NCBI GenBank assembly: GCA_037693485.1
Contig: CM075354.1
Location: 60,187,501-60,251,500 of the forward strand
Length of the DNA: 64,000 bases
Reading direction: 5' to 3'
Origin: Kitagawia praeruptora
Taxonomy: Eukaryota; Streptophyta; Magnoliopsida; Apiales; Apiaceae
Part shown: positions 34,001 to 45,536 of the stretch, piece by piece
How positions within the stretch are numbered: the first letter of the stretch is position 1
How the letters are laid out: each line of letters begins with the position of its first letter
Translations under genes and position numbers: made by a program
The notes under the pieces: model-generated
Told to the model about the DNA's origin: nothing
Database searches by the model: none
What the model saw: the letters and a program-made list of their open reading frames with translations, nothing else

Positions 34001-36015
34001 ATTTGGCTTACTTATTATTATTTGGAATATTCATTTGATCTTTATTTATTTAATGAATATTACTTTCGAATATTCATTTAAGGTTTGATTTACTTAATGA
34101 ATATTATTTTAAAATATTCATTGGAAGTTCTATTTACTCAAGGAATATTACTTCGAATATTCCTTTAAAGTTTTGATTACTAAATGAATATTATTTTGGA
34201 TATTCATTTAGAATATTATTTGTTAAATGAATACTATTTTGGATATTCATTTAGAATATTATTTGTTAAATGAATATTATTTTGGGATATTTATTTAGAA
34301 TATTATTTGTTTAATGAATATTATTTGGATATTCATTTGGAATGTTAATTGTTAAATGAATATTATTTTCAAATACTCATTTAAGGTTTGATTTATTCAG
34401 TAAATATTATATTAAATATTTATTTAAGTTTATTTATTCAATGAATATTATTTTAAATATTCATTTAAGAAGAGATTTATTTAATAAATAATTCTATATA
34501 TTCATTCGAGGATTACTTACGAGCAATATTATGATTTAATAGTATTCCATAATTATTATTGACTTAATAAATATTCTTGGAAGGTTTAATAAAATTCTTT
34601 TGAATTCTTTTTATAATGATTTATATTATTCAAAGGTTATCCTTCACCTTCAGATATTATGTAAAATATTTCGGAGTCTTTTATGATTATTTTATCAAGG
34701 GGAGGTTCCCAAAACTTTAATTTCATTTAAATCTATCTTAAAGAAGATTTAAATACTCGCTCAACTTCCAAACGTATATAAGGGGACCTCACTTGAGCGA
34801 TGTTATTTATTGGACTGCCCGGTCCTATACTTGCTAAAACTATCTTGTCACTCACATCTTGATTCTTTCAAGCATCGATATGAGTCTTTTGGTTACCTCC
34901 TCAACGCTCGAGGGGTATGATTGATGTAACAAGTTTATATCCATTAACAAGCATCAGCTTGGGAAATATTGGTGAATTTTCCTTTCCAATTAGATACGAC
35001 TACTTTGTGGAGTCCTATCAACAAGTGTTACACTTGGGGAAAAAGGGGAACGAACTTTACGTTTCAGAGTCATGGATGATATTCGAACTAGGAGACGCGT
35101 AAGTGGCCGAGTGGCGCCGGTCCAGCAATATCCCAACCGTTGGCTGAGGAGTTCCAGAGGGCGGTAGATAAGTAATTCCGTCGGAGCTACCTTCTACATG
35201 TAGAGAACGACTGATGAGATGCATGACATACGACTGATCATCGTAAACGTCAGGGCATCTGGCGCGGCAATGCTCCCGTATTAGTTCATCTTCTAAAAGT
35301 GAGAAATTTCTGCAACACTGTTGGTGTTGGCAAGGTGAAAAAGTGTTGAAACCGGAATTGCAATATTTTCCTGCAAGTTCCTCTTTTATGATAATTGAGA
35401 ATATCTTGCTTATCTTTTGCATAGCAGATATTTATTCAAAACAAATATATTTTTTTGAGTTACCTTGTAACTTCATCTCATACCTTATATTGGTACTACA
35501 TCGTTAATGCATGGCATATGGTTTCAAAGATATTTTGGACTGTTATATATTATCACTGTTCAATTATATTTCTGGTGGGCTATTGCTCACCCTTGCTTTA
35601 TTTATTTATATCACAACAACAGCTAGATCAGATGGCCGCGCAAGGCGCACACAGCGTAAGCAGGTGTCAACCGTCAGAGGTTTACCGCTAAGGTCTTGGC
35701 TACCTTTGTTGAGGATGCAACTACTGGTAGGCTAGTTGTTAGCAATTGAGCCTCAAATGTATTTATATTATGGTATCTATTAATGGATGGCAAAGAGTAT
35801 GTAATTGTACAATTGTAATTCTTTGGGATGTAAGAACTCAAACTTGTGAATAATAATATTGTTGGTTACTCTGATTTCATCTCTGGGACTATAACGGGTG
35901 TGTTTTATGTTGTTGTTTTGGGTCACAAGGTTGTAATTTAAATTATGTTGGTTTTGTGGTTGGATATTGAGACCGTAACGACCAGATCCCTGACCCTGGA
36001 TCTGGGGGTGTTACA
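31054..36015 (-). mobile_element. 4.96-kb solo LTR (family Q), copy 1
   Basis: On the minus strand it starts TGTAACACCCCCAGATCC and ends CTGGGTTCTTACA. TSD CATTC at 31049-31053 and 36016-36020 is exact, and the uninterrupted site (AAACATTCCTTATT) exists in the 5' LTR near 17757. There is no gag-pol and no significant ORF. The TGTAACACCCC start and 4-5 kb length resemble LTRs of Ty3 chromoviruses of the Tekay/Del group, as recalled; this lineage call is an inference. A palindromic array lies at 33800-34520. Its relative at 50420-55269 is in the opposite orientation. Confidence 0.85.
33800..34520. repeat. Tandem array of AATATT palindromes inside solo LTR Q copy 1
   Basis: About 15-18 units of 35-50 bases, each built on TTAATGAATATTATTTT and its complement-like partner AATATTCATTTAG. 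Every unit can fold back and the whole array is nearly pure A+T. The same array stands at 51880-52500 in the other copy, so it is part of the family and not a chance expansion. Confidence 0.9.
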
Positions 36016-36394
36016 CATTCCTTATTCTCACAAACAATCTAGCTGGTAAATCTAGTGCATATCCGTCCAAGACAACCAGACAAATTTTATCACATGGAGA
36101 TAAAGGAGTGGCAGCAACCTTGCAGAATACTTTGACTTGTAAGATTCGTTTATTTTGTAGGGATTGTATCACATGTATCACATGGAGAGAAGTTTTCTTC
36201 AATACAACCCTCAGGTGGAGTCGAGAAAAACCCCACCTCTGTGCTGTGTGCCTGTTCGTTTCTTCTTACGTTTTAGTTTTGAATTTATCCTCCATTGAAG
36301 TTTAACTTTTGTCTTGTTTTAAATCGAAAGAAATTTACAAGATTTTATTCAACCCCCCCTTCTACAATCATAAATGTGCAACTGGGAAATAACA
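36016..36394 (+). repeat. 3' LTR of the Sirevirus-type element, last part
   Basis: Resumes CATTCCTTATTCTCAC and ends GGGAAATAACA, followed by TSD ATATA. Compared with the 5' LTR about 130 bases are missing near 36165, including the TATA box region, so this LTR should be a weak or dead promoter. Confidence 0.92.
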
Positions 36395-37330
36395 ATATAT
36401 TGACGTGTAATAAGTGACCTATATGATAATGAAAAATTGCCCAAACTACACCACATTTATGTGGAAAGTGCCCGAAATACCGTTATTCAATCGGGCCTGG
36501 CCTTTTTGACCACGGACTACGCATGTCCAGCATGCATAGTTTGAGATACGCATTTCAACATTGCGCATCACATGATACGCATTACCAAGTTGTGTATTGA
36601 CGTCAGCTGACGTCATTATTCTAATTACAGCTCCAACATCTCAAGCGAGCTCAAATCGCCTCTTCTTTTGCCTGCCTGTGTTCTCCTTCCTCCGGTTGCC
36701 TCCACCAAAGCTGATGACATGCAAACAATGTCCAGACCTCCCTCTCCCTTTCCCCCCTTTATCTCTTAATTTTCGACCCCCCAGGGGCCTGTATGAGCAT
36801 ATCAGAAAGTTAATCGGAAAATAAGATCGGTTTTGGGGGTTTTAAATCCGGGAAACAAAATGTAAAATGAATTAGATAGGATTGTAGAGGGGAAAAGGGC
36901 GATGATTTTGGTGTGTGTTATGGTAGTGAACTATGCCTATAAAGGACTGGAAAAAGTGGTCGAAGTTTTGGTCAGAAAACGTTCTCCGACATGGCTGGGA
37001 AGATGATGACGTTGCTTCATATACGCATGTTTAAGATGCGTATACCCCTATACGCATTTAACAAATGCGTAGTTACGGTGTTGTTCAAGGGATTCAGAAT
37101 CACAATTAACAAAGTGCACGCACGGTGAGCATGCATATAGGCTGACTACGCAAATTCCAAATGTGTATAGCATGTATGCATTTTCAAAATGCGCGCCCCG
37201 TGGGTAAAAAGTGTGGATGAATATGAATATAGTTATTTTGGGCAGATGGAAATAAAATATGGGTATTCTGGTCATCAACCCTATGATAATTAACCCGATT
37301 ATTTTGTCATCCCTAAAATCTATATATTCT
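36395..37330. repeat. Spacer with a cluster of TACGCAT/ATGCGTA palindromes
   Basis: Non-coding. The word TACGCAT or ATGCGTA occurs many times. Perfect hairpins include 37020-37044 (arms of 9 around GTTTAAG) and 37051-37071 (TACGCATTT-AAC-AAATGCGTA); a TGACGTCAGCTGACGTCA palindrome lies near 36598-36615. Ends near 36413 (CCTATATGATAATGAAAAAT) and 37290 (inverse CCTATGATAATTAACC) share a short inverted similarity, so a non-autonomous DNA element of about 0.9 kb is possible. Confidence 0.5.
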
Positions 37331-40140
37331 TAAAGCATGAACATGAAGGATTCCGAAAATGACATATTTTACCCCTTAGCTTTTCACTATCATTTAGTTT
37401 CTTAATTATTTGCAAGGTCATTCTAGACAATTGACTTATTTTCTTATCCAATGGATAAAACCCGTTTACCCATTAACAATCATTCAATACAAAATATAGT
37501 TAGTTAGTACATGACCCATTTAAAATGGATATGACCCACTGGATCTAAAACAAATTTTATGCAAATATACTATTATGGAAAGCAATAAATGAGACAATTT
37601 TCCTCCATGATATTAGAAAATTTTCAAAATTATGGTAACTGAATATATGAAATTTATTCAACCATGGAAACCAATGGATATGACCCATTTGATCTAAAAA
37701 TGCAATATACTGTTATGGAAAAGAATAAATTTAGGAATAAAACAAAATTTCCTCAATTTTGGAAAGCAATAAATGACATAATTTCCCCCTATGATTTTAG
37801 CAAACTTTCAACCATATTCAACTATGGAAAGCAATAACTGACACAATTTTCATCCATCAGATCTTTTTCCAATATACCATTTGTAGATGTTTTTTTTTCT
37901 ATCTTCCTTCTTCTATACCTCAAACTCTGCATTGCATGTAATGGATAAAATAGGTACGCAATATTTTTGTTTATATGTTGGTTCTGTTATACTTTGAATC
38001 TAGACATTTGCTTTATTTTGAAACATGTTGTAAGAGAATTCCGCTTGGTCCCATTTCTCCTACATCAGAACAAAACCGTAAGCGAAGCATTTATGCTTGA
38101 TTCTTTTGCTTTTTATGTTTCTGTTGCCTCGGTCTTTTCATTTAAAACAAACCAATTTCTACTCCATCCATCTGTCTTTGTGCTTTTCTTCAAGCGGTAT
38201 TAATGGACTAATTAATTTCATCCTATCATTAATTAATTTTCCTATTGCAAGTTTGATTTTCTAATAAATTACTTTCTTCGTATAGTGCTGACTGTTGAAG
38301 CATCCTTCCAGACGTGTAACATGTAATGAGAGGCAGGGAAGTGTACCTGCAAAGAAAATTTCTTTTGATTTGGTGGAGAATATAAATATCAATACTCTAC
38401 TCAAAGTGGGCTATTGAGTAGTATGTTATCTGTTCTTAACGAAATTTTATGATTATATTTAGAAACTAATTGATGTTTAATTTTTCAAACAGGTCATAAG
38501 AGGATTCCACTGGGTCATGTTTCTCCTTCTTCAGAAAGAAACTGTAAGCGAATCATATTTGTTAATTAAATCATACATCTCATTCTCAACAAAGGAGTTT
38601 GATTATCATGTCTTGCTTCACTGTATAACATGTCTTCACAAAATCCATGGTGCTTTCCATTAAAGATGGTTTGCTATAGATTATTAAGTCTAACCGTAAT
38701 TATATTGCATTTCTAATCATAATTATCAAGTCTATCCTTTCCAATTTTTAATTTACACTACTCACATGTCCTTTTGGGTCAATCTGCTTGAAACCGGTTC
38801 GCTCCATTCATAAATGGGTAAGATCCAAATCCAAAATTCTCTCACAAATCAGAACAAATTATTATGATCCGGATTAAAATGGGTAATACCCATGCTATGT
38901 TTAAGCTAAAACGTATAATCAAAATCTTGTTATCTTCTCATATATGCTTATACTAATCCAGCCCTCTAACATGGCAACAAGTTATACGTTTGATACGTTT
39001 GAATTTCAAAGTTAACACTCCTGTTTTATCCCTGCTATTGTTCCATGGTGATTTCAGTTTTCAAACCCTAAACTGATTATTTGTATCGTCTTCTATAATG
39101 GAAAACACACTATGTTTCATTGCATGACATTTATTGTATTTAATGTTTTCTTGATAGATAGAAAAGAAATCCTCTCGGCCCTGTGTCTCCTTCTTCTTTA
39201 CGAGATAAGTTCCTTCCACGTTCTTACAATGATTTATTTTATCCCGATTTTGTGTTTGACATAACCTGTCATCTTTTAGATCAGAGGAGGCATGGTGGAG
39301 TTGCCTCCGATGATCAGAAAAATCATTGATTTGGCATGGAAAACACATGTTAGTAATCAAACAGGTATTTCTGATGTAATATTTTAAAAATATTTAAAAT
39401 ATTACGTACACTCATATATTGAATCGTATCATCAGCTTTGGTATGAGAGATTTCAAATTCAAATCTACATTCAAAACCCTATCTCACTCTCTAATCTCAT
39501 AGGTTAATATTAAAAGAAAGCATCGATGCATACATCTAATTTTCAAACCAAAGCTTTCTGAGAAAGGTTCACATCACAACACATATTTCCAAATTCTTAC
39601 TGCAAATTATGGTGGTGCAGCTATTCTTCTCTTACTCCTTTTTTTATCCTTTTTCTCTCAATCGTATATATTTATGACATGTTTGATATGTACTCTCCTC
39701 TTCTTTTCTTAGTTTATAAATCGATGTTTGACTATATCTTTGCTCTCTAACTGTTTGATTATACTCATGAGAGGATTTTTTATGTTTTTGACTGTTTCAT
39801 TTAAAAACTATATTTTTGCGTTCTAACTGTTTGATTATATTCCTGCGAAGATTTTTTTTTTTTATGTTTTTGACTGTTTCATTTAAACATGTGGACTTTG
39901 CTGATATTTTGGATTTGGACGGTCTTATAAATACTTTTCTTTATAAATACTTTCTCGTCCCTCTAATTTCTTTACAGTTTATTTTCACCGGGTGACACGC
40001 ATTTTAAGGTGTATATAAAGTATAGTTCCATAATTTTTTTTGAATAAAGATTAAAATATTAAAAAATGCATGTTAAAATGAGTCTTAAAATGTGTGTCAA
40101 ACCCTTTGTTCCAAACGTAAAGAATTGAGCTGGACAAAGG
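37331..40140. other. AT-rich spacer with three repeated exon-like segments
   Basis: No continuous gene. Three segments, at about 38031-38087, 38493-38543 and 39158-39205, encode near-identical peptides on the plus strand: KRIPLGPISPTSEQN, KRIPLGHVSPSSERN and KRNPLGPVSPSSLRD. The first two are followed by GTAAGCGAA and the second is preceded by an acceptor (AAACAG). They may be tandemly duplicated small exons of a decayed gene or Helitron-type element. Nothing else between them is recognised. Confidence 0.4.
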
Positions 40141-41448
40141 GAGTAATATATAAGATTAACTAAATATCACACAAATAATTTTTCCGTCGATTTTACACGT
40201 TAACTAAGTAAACAATCGAAATACAGTACTAAATTCAAGTATATGTGTTTTTTTCGTTAATATAAACGCGCCAAGGTGTCGCTATGAGGCGACGCTGAGC
40301 AACTTTTACCAATAAATAATTTTACAATTCTGTTTTTTAAAACTAAATTTATTATGTATGATATTATGTATGTGATATTTATTATTCTAATAAAATTCGG
40401 GTACATTTATACAAATTTAATTATTTATTTTAGCAAAATGTATTATTTAAATAAATATATTCAATTAAATAAATTAACTTTTTTAGATTACAAATAGTGA
40501 CGATTTAAATATTTTGTATTTGTATGTAACGTAATAGTTTAGAAAATTTTGTCTGTGATTTTTTTTTTTAAACTAATAGCTTATAAACCATCCAATTCAC
40601 GACTGTTTTTTAATACTTATAATTATATAAATTATAATATCAAACAAAATATGATATAATTTTGATCGTCTAATTTTTAAAATATTAGAAATAACGATTC
40701 ATAATATAAAAGTTATAAGTTTTTTCTTTAATGTGAGGAGAAAGTTTTAAATTTGTTACATTGTGTCATTCCAATTTTAATTGATGTCCTATTACAATAT
40801 TACAATTTTTTAAAATTATAACATGAAAAGAAATCAAGTACATTTGTTTTTTTCCATTAATATAAACGCTCCCAGGCATCATCGTGAGTCGATGTCGAAC
40901 AATTTTTACCAATATACATTTAACAATCATCACATTAAAATTGTCCGATACAATAATCTACTAGCATTATCTATAGAGGGAGTAAAATATAAGGTTAACT
41001 AAATATCACACAATTAATTTTTCCCGCGATTTAACACGTTAACTAAATAGTAAACAATCGAAATACTATCCTAAATTCAAGTATATGTGTTTTTTCGTTA
41101 TTATAAACGCGTCGAGGTGTCGCCGTGAGGCGACGCCAAGCAACTTTTACCAATAAATAATTTCACAATCCTGTTTTATAAAACTAAATTTATTACGTAT
41201 GATATTATGTATATTTATTATTCTAATAAAATTTGGGTACATTTATACAAATTTAATTATTTACATTAGAAAAATGTATTATTTAAATAAGTATTTTTAA
41301 TTAATTTTCTTTTTTTTTTAAATTATGAAGAGTGACGATTTAAATATTTTATAATTGTACATATTGTAATAGTTTAGAAATTTTGTCTGTGAAAAAACAA
41401 CTAGCTTATAAAAATTGTCCGATGTAGTAATCTACTAGCATTATCTAC
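40141..41448 (+). repeat. Imperfect tandem duplication (about 840 + 470 bp)
   Basis: Unit 1 (40141-40979) and unit 2 (40980-41448) both start GAGTAA.ATATAAG, contain TATAAACGCG with AGGCGACGC and CAACTTTTACCAATAAATAA, and end TCTACTAGCATTATCTA. Unit 2 lacks about 365 bases after AGCTTATAAA. A diverged third TATAAACGC block lies within unit 1 near 40860. No ORF. Confidence 0.8.
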
Positions 41449-42027
41449 TAACAAGAAGATTAAAAGTTGAATTGTCACAGAACAATGTCGTTGAATTTTA
41501 CTGGTGAGAGAATAAATCTACAAACTTATGAACTGTCATTGTTTACAGGAGAAATGAATCACATGAATATCTGGAGCTACTTTGATGATCTTAAAACCTT
41601 GAAAGTATGATCGACATATTTGTTATTTGGAGTTGGTTATTGATACTTTATTTGGATTGTTTCTATTGTTTCTATATTTTGGTTATCATGGATTTTTCAT
41701 TATTACTTTGTTGTGAATTTTTGGTCCAAGAACCAAGAATGTTTGGTTTAAATGTTAAAATTTTAAATTTGGTTTGTTTTTTAAATCAAATATGTGCTCA
41801 ACGCTACTTTAGATCAGATGGAAGTAGTAGTTCAACATTATTATCACACGTACATGTGATATTGTTGGTTAAAATAATAGAGAGGATAATGACATATCGT
41901 AATATGGTTTTACAAAAAAATTATTTCGAGATTACTAACGTCATAAATGTACGACATTAAGAAATCATAAATAAATTATAAAATAAACTAAACAAATATC
42001 ATTCCGTGTGCGAAGCACGGGCAATAT
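41449..42027. other. AT-rich spacer
   Basis: Contains one hydrophobic low-complexity frame (41607-41960) with no recognised domain and poor codon character; not called. Ends with CGTGTGCGAAGCACGGGC at 42005-42022, a short stem of the type found near ends of plant Helitrons. Confidence 0.4.
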
Positions 42028-42192
42028 TGTTGAATTCTGTTGATATTTTACGAAATCTGGTGTTTTTGTTGAATTCTGTTGATATTTTACGAAATCTGGT
42101 GTTTTTTTCCCTTGTGATTATCACAAAAAATACCAGATTTAGTAAAGAATACCAGAATTCAATAAAAAGCACTAGATTTTGTAAAAAAAAAA
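42028..42192. repeat. Fold-back structure with a 39-bp direct duplication
   Basis: TTGAATTCTGTTGATATTTT + ACGAAATCTGGTGTTTTT occurs twice in tandem, followed after CCCTTGTGATTATCAC by an inverted, diverged pair (TACCAGATTTAGTAAAG..., CCAGAATTCAATAAAAAGC). A MITE fragment is likely. Confidence 0.65.
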
Positions 42193-42299
42193 AAACTAGT
42201 ATGACGTCAGCATGAAGTCGGAATTTTTTCCCAGATTTTTTTTTCGAATTTTTTTTTAAAAAAATTATATTTAAGACATCATCATGACGTGGGTTCTTA

Positions 42300-42338
42300 A
42301 AGTTCTCATAATAAGAGGGTTCTCAATGGAGCAAGACT
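42300..42338 (-). repeat. Terminus related to the inverted repeat of the element at 3711
   Basis: The minus strand reads GAGTCTTGCTCCATTGAGAA then CCCTCTTATTATGA, matching GGGTCTTGCTCAGGTGAGAA and CCCCCTATTATGA at 3711 with few changes. The opposite end was not found upstream, so this may be a truncated copy covering part of 42000-42338. Confidence 0.55.
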
Positions 42339-42354
42339 CTTTTCATATGTACAC

Positions 42355-42548
42355 AATCACTGCTTCTAACGATCAATTTTATCACCATGTTTGTAACTCT
42401 TTCATTGCTTATGTTTGCTTTTGTCTCCGTCTAATTTTTTTAGTTTTTTGTTTAAATTCTTATTTTTTTTAATTCTCAATGTACATGGTTATGTGTGTAC
42501 TCTACTGATTTTTTTGTGATTTTCAGGTCATTTGTTTTGTTGGTTTTT
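42355..42548 (+). repeat. Dispersed repeat, copy 2 (pairs with 3060-3270)
   Basis: Same order of conserved words as copy 1: TTTATCACCATGTTTGTA, TTTGTCT, TTCTCAATGTACATGGTT, TTTTCAGGT. It borders the related inverted-repeat terminus at 42338, whereas copy 1 lies about 440 bases before its terminus. Confidence 0.6.
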
Positions 42549-42598
42549 AAGAACATTGGATAGATAAAATTACAAAAAATATATTAATCGATTGAGTA

Positions 42599-44550
42599 AA
42601 CCAAACAAACATACCCAGTATGTCCCGCACAGAGCAGGGTCTGGGGGGGTGAGCTGTACGCAGACCATGCCCCTGCTTTTTACGGCAAGGAGGCTGTTTC
42701 CGTGAAGACCCCCGGCTAAGTGCACAAAAAGCCAAAAGTGTGTGGAATTCACAAATATTATCTAAGATTATACAACGGCACAACATCATACCTGAGCCCA
42801 TGGCTTTGAACGCATGGGACTTACCTACCAGGGAATACCTGCTCCACTCTGCACAGCACTCTGATACAACCTAGGTCCTGTCCAAGCTCCGTGATCCTGA
42901 AAAACTAAAAAATACCACCACAACCGAAAAAAAGAGATCAAGTCAGATGAACTACTATGATAGCGCTAACCTAGAAATCCTAACTCTAAGGCTCTCCACC
43001 ACCGATCCGCTCCCTAACAGAGAATCCACCACTCTGATCTGGCGCCCCCATGAACACCTATCAGCAATCATGTTCTCATTAAGGTTAAGGGCCTTCAGGT
43101 CCAACCTAAGCTGTTCTTCCCACGACCTCCTCGGTCTGCCTCTCCTCCTCGCCCCATCCACCAGAAGACTCTCGACCCTCCTCACTGGGGCTTCAGCCTG
43201 CCTCCTACGAACGTGACCGAACCATCTCAACCTCCCTTCCCTAACTTTCGCAGAAATAGGAGCCACTTCAAGCTCACTCCTAAAAACCGCATTCGGGATT
43301 CTATCTAACCTTGTGCGCCCGCATGACCACCGCAGCATCCTCATTTCCGCCGCTTCCAACTTACTCTCGAGGGCCTTCTTTGCCGCCCAACACTCTGAAC
43401 CATACAGCATCGCCGGACGGATTGCCGTTCTATAGAATTTCCCTTTCAACTTTAGAGGGACTTTCTTGTCGCACATCACCCCTGACGCTGCCCTCCATCT
43501 CAGCCACCCAGCCTTGATACGATGCGAAACATCATCTTCAATCTCACCTTCCTTCTGGATGATCGATCCCAAATACTTGAACTTATCAGTACGAGGGACT
43601 ATCTGCTCTTCAATCCTAACCTCCACCCCTTCCTCATTGTCCTCACCACTAAAGTTACACCAGAGATACTCAGTTTTTGACCGGCTCACACGCAGGCCTT
43701 GAGGTTCCAAAGTAGATCTCCAAAGTTCTAACTTCTCGTTTACCTCCCCTCTGGACTCTGCCACTAACACGATATCGTCCGCAAAGAGCATGCACTACGG
43801 GACGTCATCTTGAATCCCTCGCGACAAGACGTCTAGGATAAGGGCGAAAAACAGAGGACTAAGAGCCGACCCCTGGTGCAGCCCAACCTCTACAGGGAAA
43901 TAGCGGGAGTCGCCAACTGGGGTCCGGACGCAAGAACTAGCTTGGGAGTACATGTCTCGGATCACCCTCACGAACGACGACGATACTCTCCTTTCCTCGA
44001 GGCTCTTCCAAATAACTTCACGGGGAATGCTGTCATATGCCTTCTCAAGATCAACGAACACCATATGGAGGTCTTTGCGACGTTCCCTGAACTTCTCCAT
44101 AAGGCGTCTGACGAGATGAATGGCCTCAGTCGTCGATCTCCCAGGCATAAAACCAAATTGATTCTCTGAGATTTCAACTTCTCTCCTAATCCGACATTCG
44201 ACCACCCTTTCCCACAGTTTCATAGTATGACTGAGTAATTTAATACCCCGATAATTACTACAACTTTGAGCATCACCTTTGTTCTTGAAAAAAGGGACAA
44301 CAATACTACGTCTCCATTCATCTGGCATCTTAGCACCCAATAGGAGAACATTGAAAAGCTCTGCTAGCCATTGAACGCCAACTTCACCTAGACAAAGCCA
44401 CACCTCGATTGGGATCTGATCCGGACCAACCGCTTTTCCTCTAGCCATCTTTTGGAGGGCACCCTTGACTTCCTCCGTGCTGATACGACCACAGGGGTCG
44501 CAAGAACTCTCAGGCGAAAGAGCTACCTCTTGCTCCACACCTGCTACCTC
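42599..44550 (-). mobile_element. 5'-truncated LINE, RTE type
   Basis: Flanked by an exact 15-bp target duplication TTAATCGATTGAGTA (42584-42598 and 44551-44565). The body encodes RT and a C-terminal domain on the minus strand. The 3' untranslated part (42599-42954) contains CTGCGTACAGCTCACC and GACCCTGCTCTGTGCGGG, the kind of sequence seen in plant RTE tails. The N-terminal endonuclease is missing, the usual result of incomplete target-primed reverse transcription. Confidence 0.93.
42955..44538 (-). pseudogene. RTE LINE reverse transcriptase
   Basis: Begins inside the protein (MEQEVALSPESSCDPCGRIS). RT blocks: GKAVGPDQIPIEVW, FFKNKGDAQSCSNYRGI, ISENQFGFMPGRSTTEAIHL, motif A in FVDLEKAYDSIPR, GLHQGSALSPLFFAL and the catalytic MLFADDIVLV. 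A TAG at 43797-43795 replaces the expected Trp just before CMLFADD, the only interruption. After RT come EYLWCNFSGE, KFKYLGSIIQ, MLYGSECWAAKK and the His/Arg-rich RLRWFGHVRRR with RGRPRRSWEEQL, typical of the RTE C-terminus. It ends at 42955. Apart from the stop it is well preserved, so the insertion is fairly young. Confidence 0.92.
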
Positions 44551-44565
44551 TTAATCGATTGAGTA

Positions 44566-45536
44566 TAATCTACAATTGTCTTTTGACATTTTAGATTCTT
44601 GATGTAAAATTAAAATAATAGATTATACATAATGTAATCGAGTACAAATAAAAGAGATTTACTTACACGCGTCCGTAGATATTAAATTCTTGAAATAAAA
44701 GAATAAGATTTGGTTTTAAGAAATATGTAAATTTTATTTATTAAATCATACATAATTAGAAAGATATAAATCATACCGACCGGGACTTCACCGAATACCG
44801 AATTTTTCCAATTTTTTGGACCCAGGTCCAAAATATGATTTATGTTATGTATAAAACATAACCTAATTAAATCATAAATACTACAAAATTACAATAATTA
44901 TTTATAATGATCAATTAGACTTTAACTCGATTATAAATTATGGTACATATGAATTTATGTATATTATGATAAATTGATCAATATAATATATAATGGTTGA
45001 ATTATGACCAATACTTAAATCAGTATACGAAAAAAATCAAAAAATTTTAATTTTAATGTCGTTTTATCGTATTTAACATCGATTGAAATATTTAGAAAAA
45101 TATAAAATTGAGTTAAAAAATAATTCAAAATCTAATATAAAATTTTTTATGCAAAATTACAAAATAACTATATAAATATTATATAAATTGAAATCTTATC
45201 ATTTATCATATTTTTAGTTAAAAAACTTATTTGAATGTATATACAATTTTAGATGAGAAATTAGTTCAATTCCCATGCCTTGCACGGGCTTTTACGATAG
45301 TTAATACTCTTATATTTCAGCTTTTTTATATGTATTTTCAAGAATAATATTAGGTACCAAAATAGTTTCTAGAATTATTGTCAAATAATACATGACATGT
45401 TTTTATTGATGAAATTCAAATTAAAATATGCAAAATTCAATATATTTATAAAGAAGCAATCAATAAAAAAATGATAACTCTTTTCAATAAATATTTTATT
45501 TTTTTTTGTAAATTCTAAAATTACTCCTATTACAAT
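44566..45536. other. AT-rich spacer
   Basis: No gene. CCCATGCCTTGCACGGGC at about 45273-45290 resembles the stem at 42005-42022 and may be a Helitron-like end. ACAAT at 45532-45536 is the target duplication of the following Tat element. Confidence 0.45.

Larger units (their letters stand above)
17246..36394 (+). mobile_element. Copia LTR retrotransposon of Sirevirus type with two nested solo LTRs
   Basis: TSD ATATA at 17241-17245 and 36395-36399. Order: 5' LTR, initiator-Met-type PBS, gag, protease, integrase, RT, RNase H, a long extra coding region, PPT, 3' LTR. Removing the nested solo LTRs leaves about 12.8 kb. The integrase-before-RT order defines Copia. The large gag with two zinc-knuckle regions and the extra coding region behind pol point to Sirevirus (SIRE/Maximus). 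About two dozen differences in 518 compared LTR bases (4-5 %) make it older than the Tat element at 4408. All ORFs carry stops or shifts, so it is dead. Confidence 0.93.

Noticed and set aside
33800..34520. CRISPR-like regular array
   Set aside because: The units are AT-rich palindromes without unique spacers, inside a eukaryotic LTR, and shared with a second copy.
36597..36824. 75-codon ORF in the palindrome-rich spacer
   Set aside because: No domain, starts within a TGACGTCA palindrome, no conservation that I can judge.
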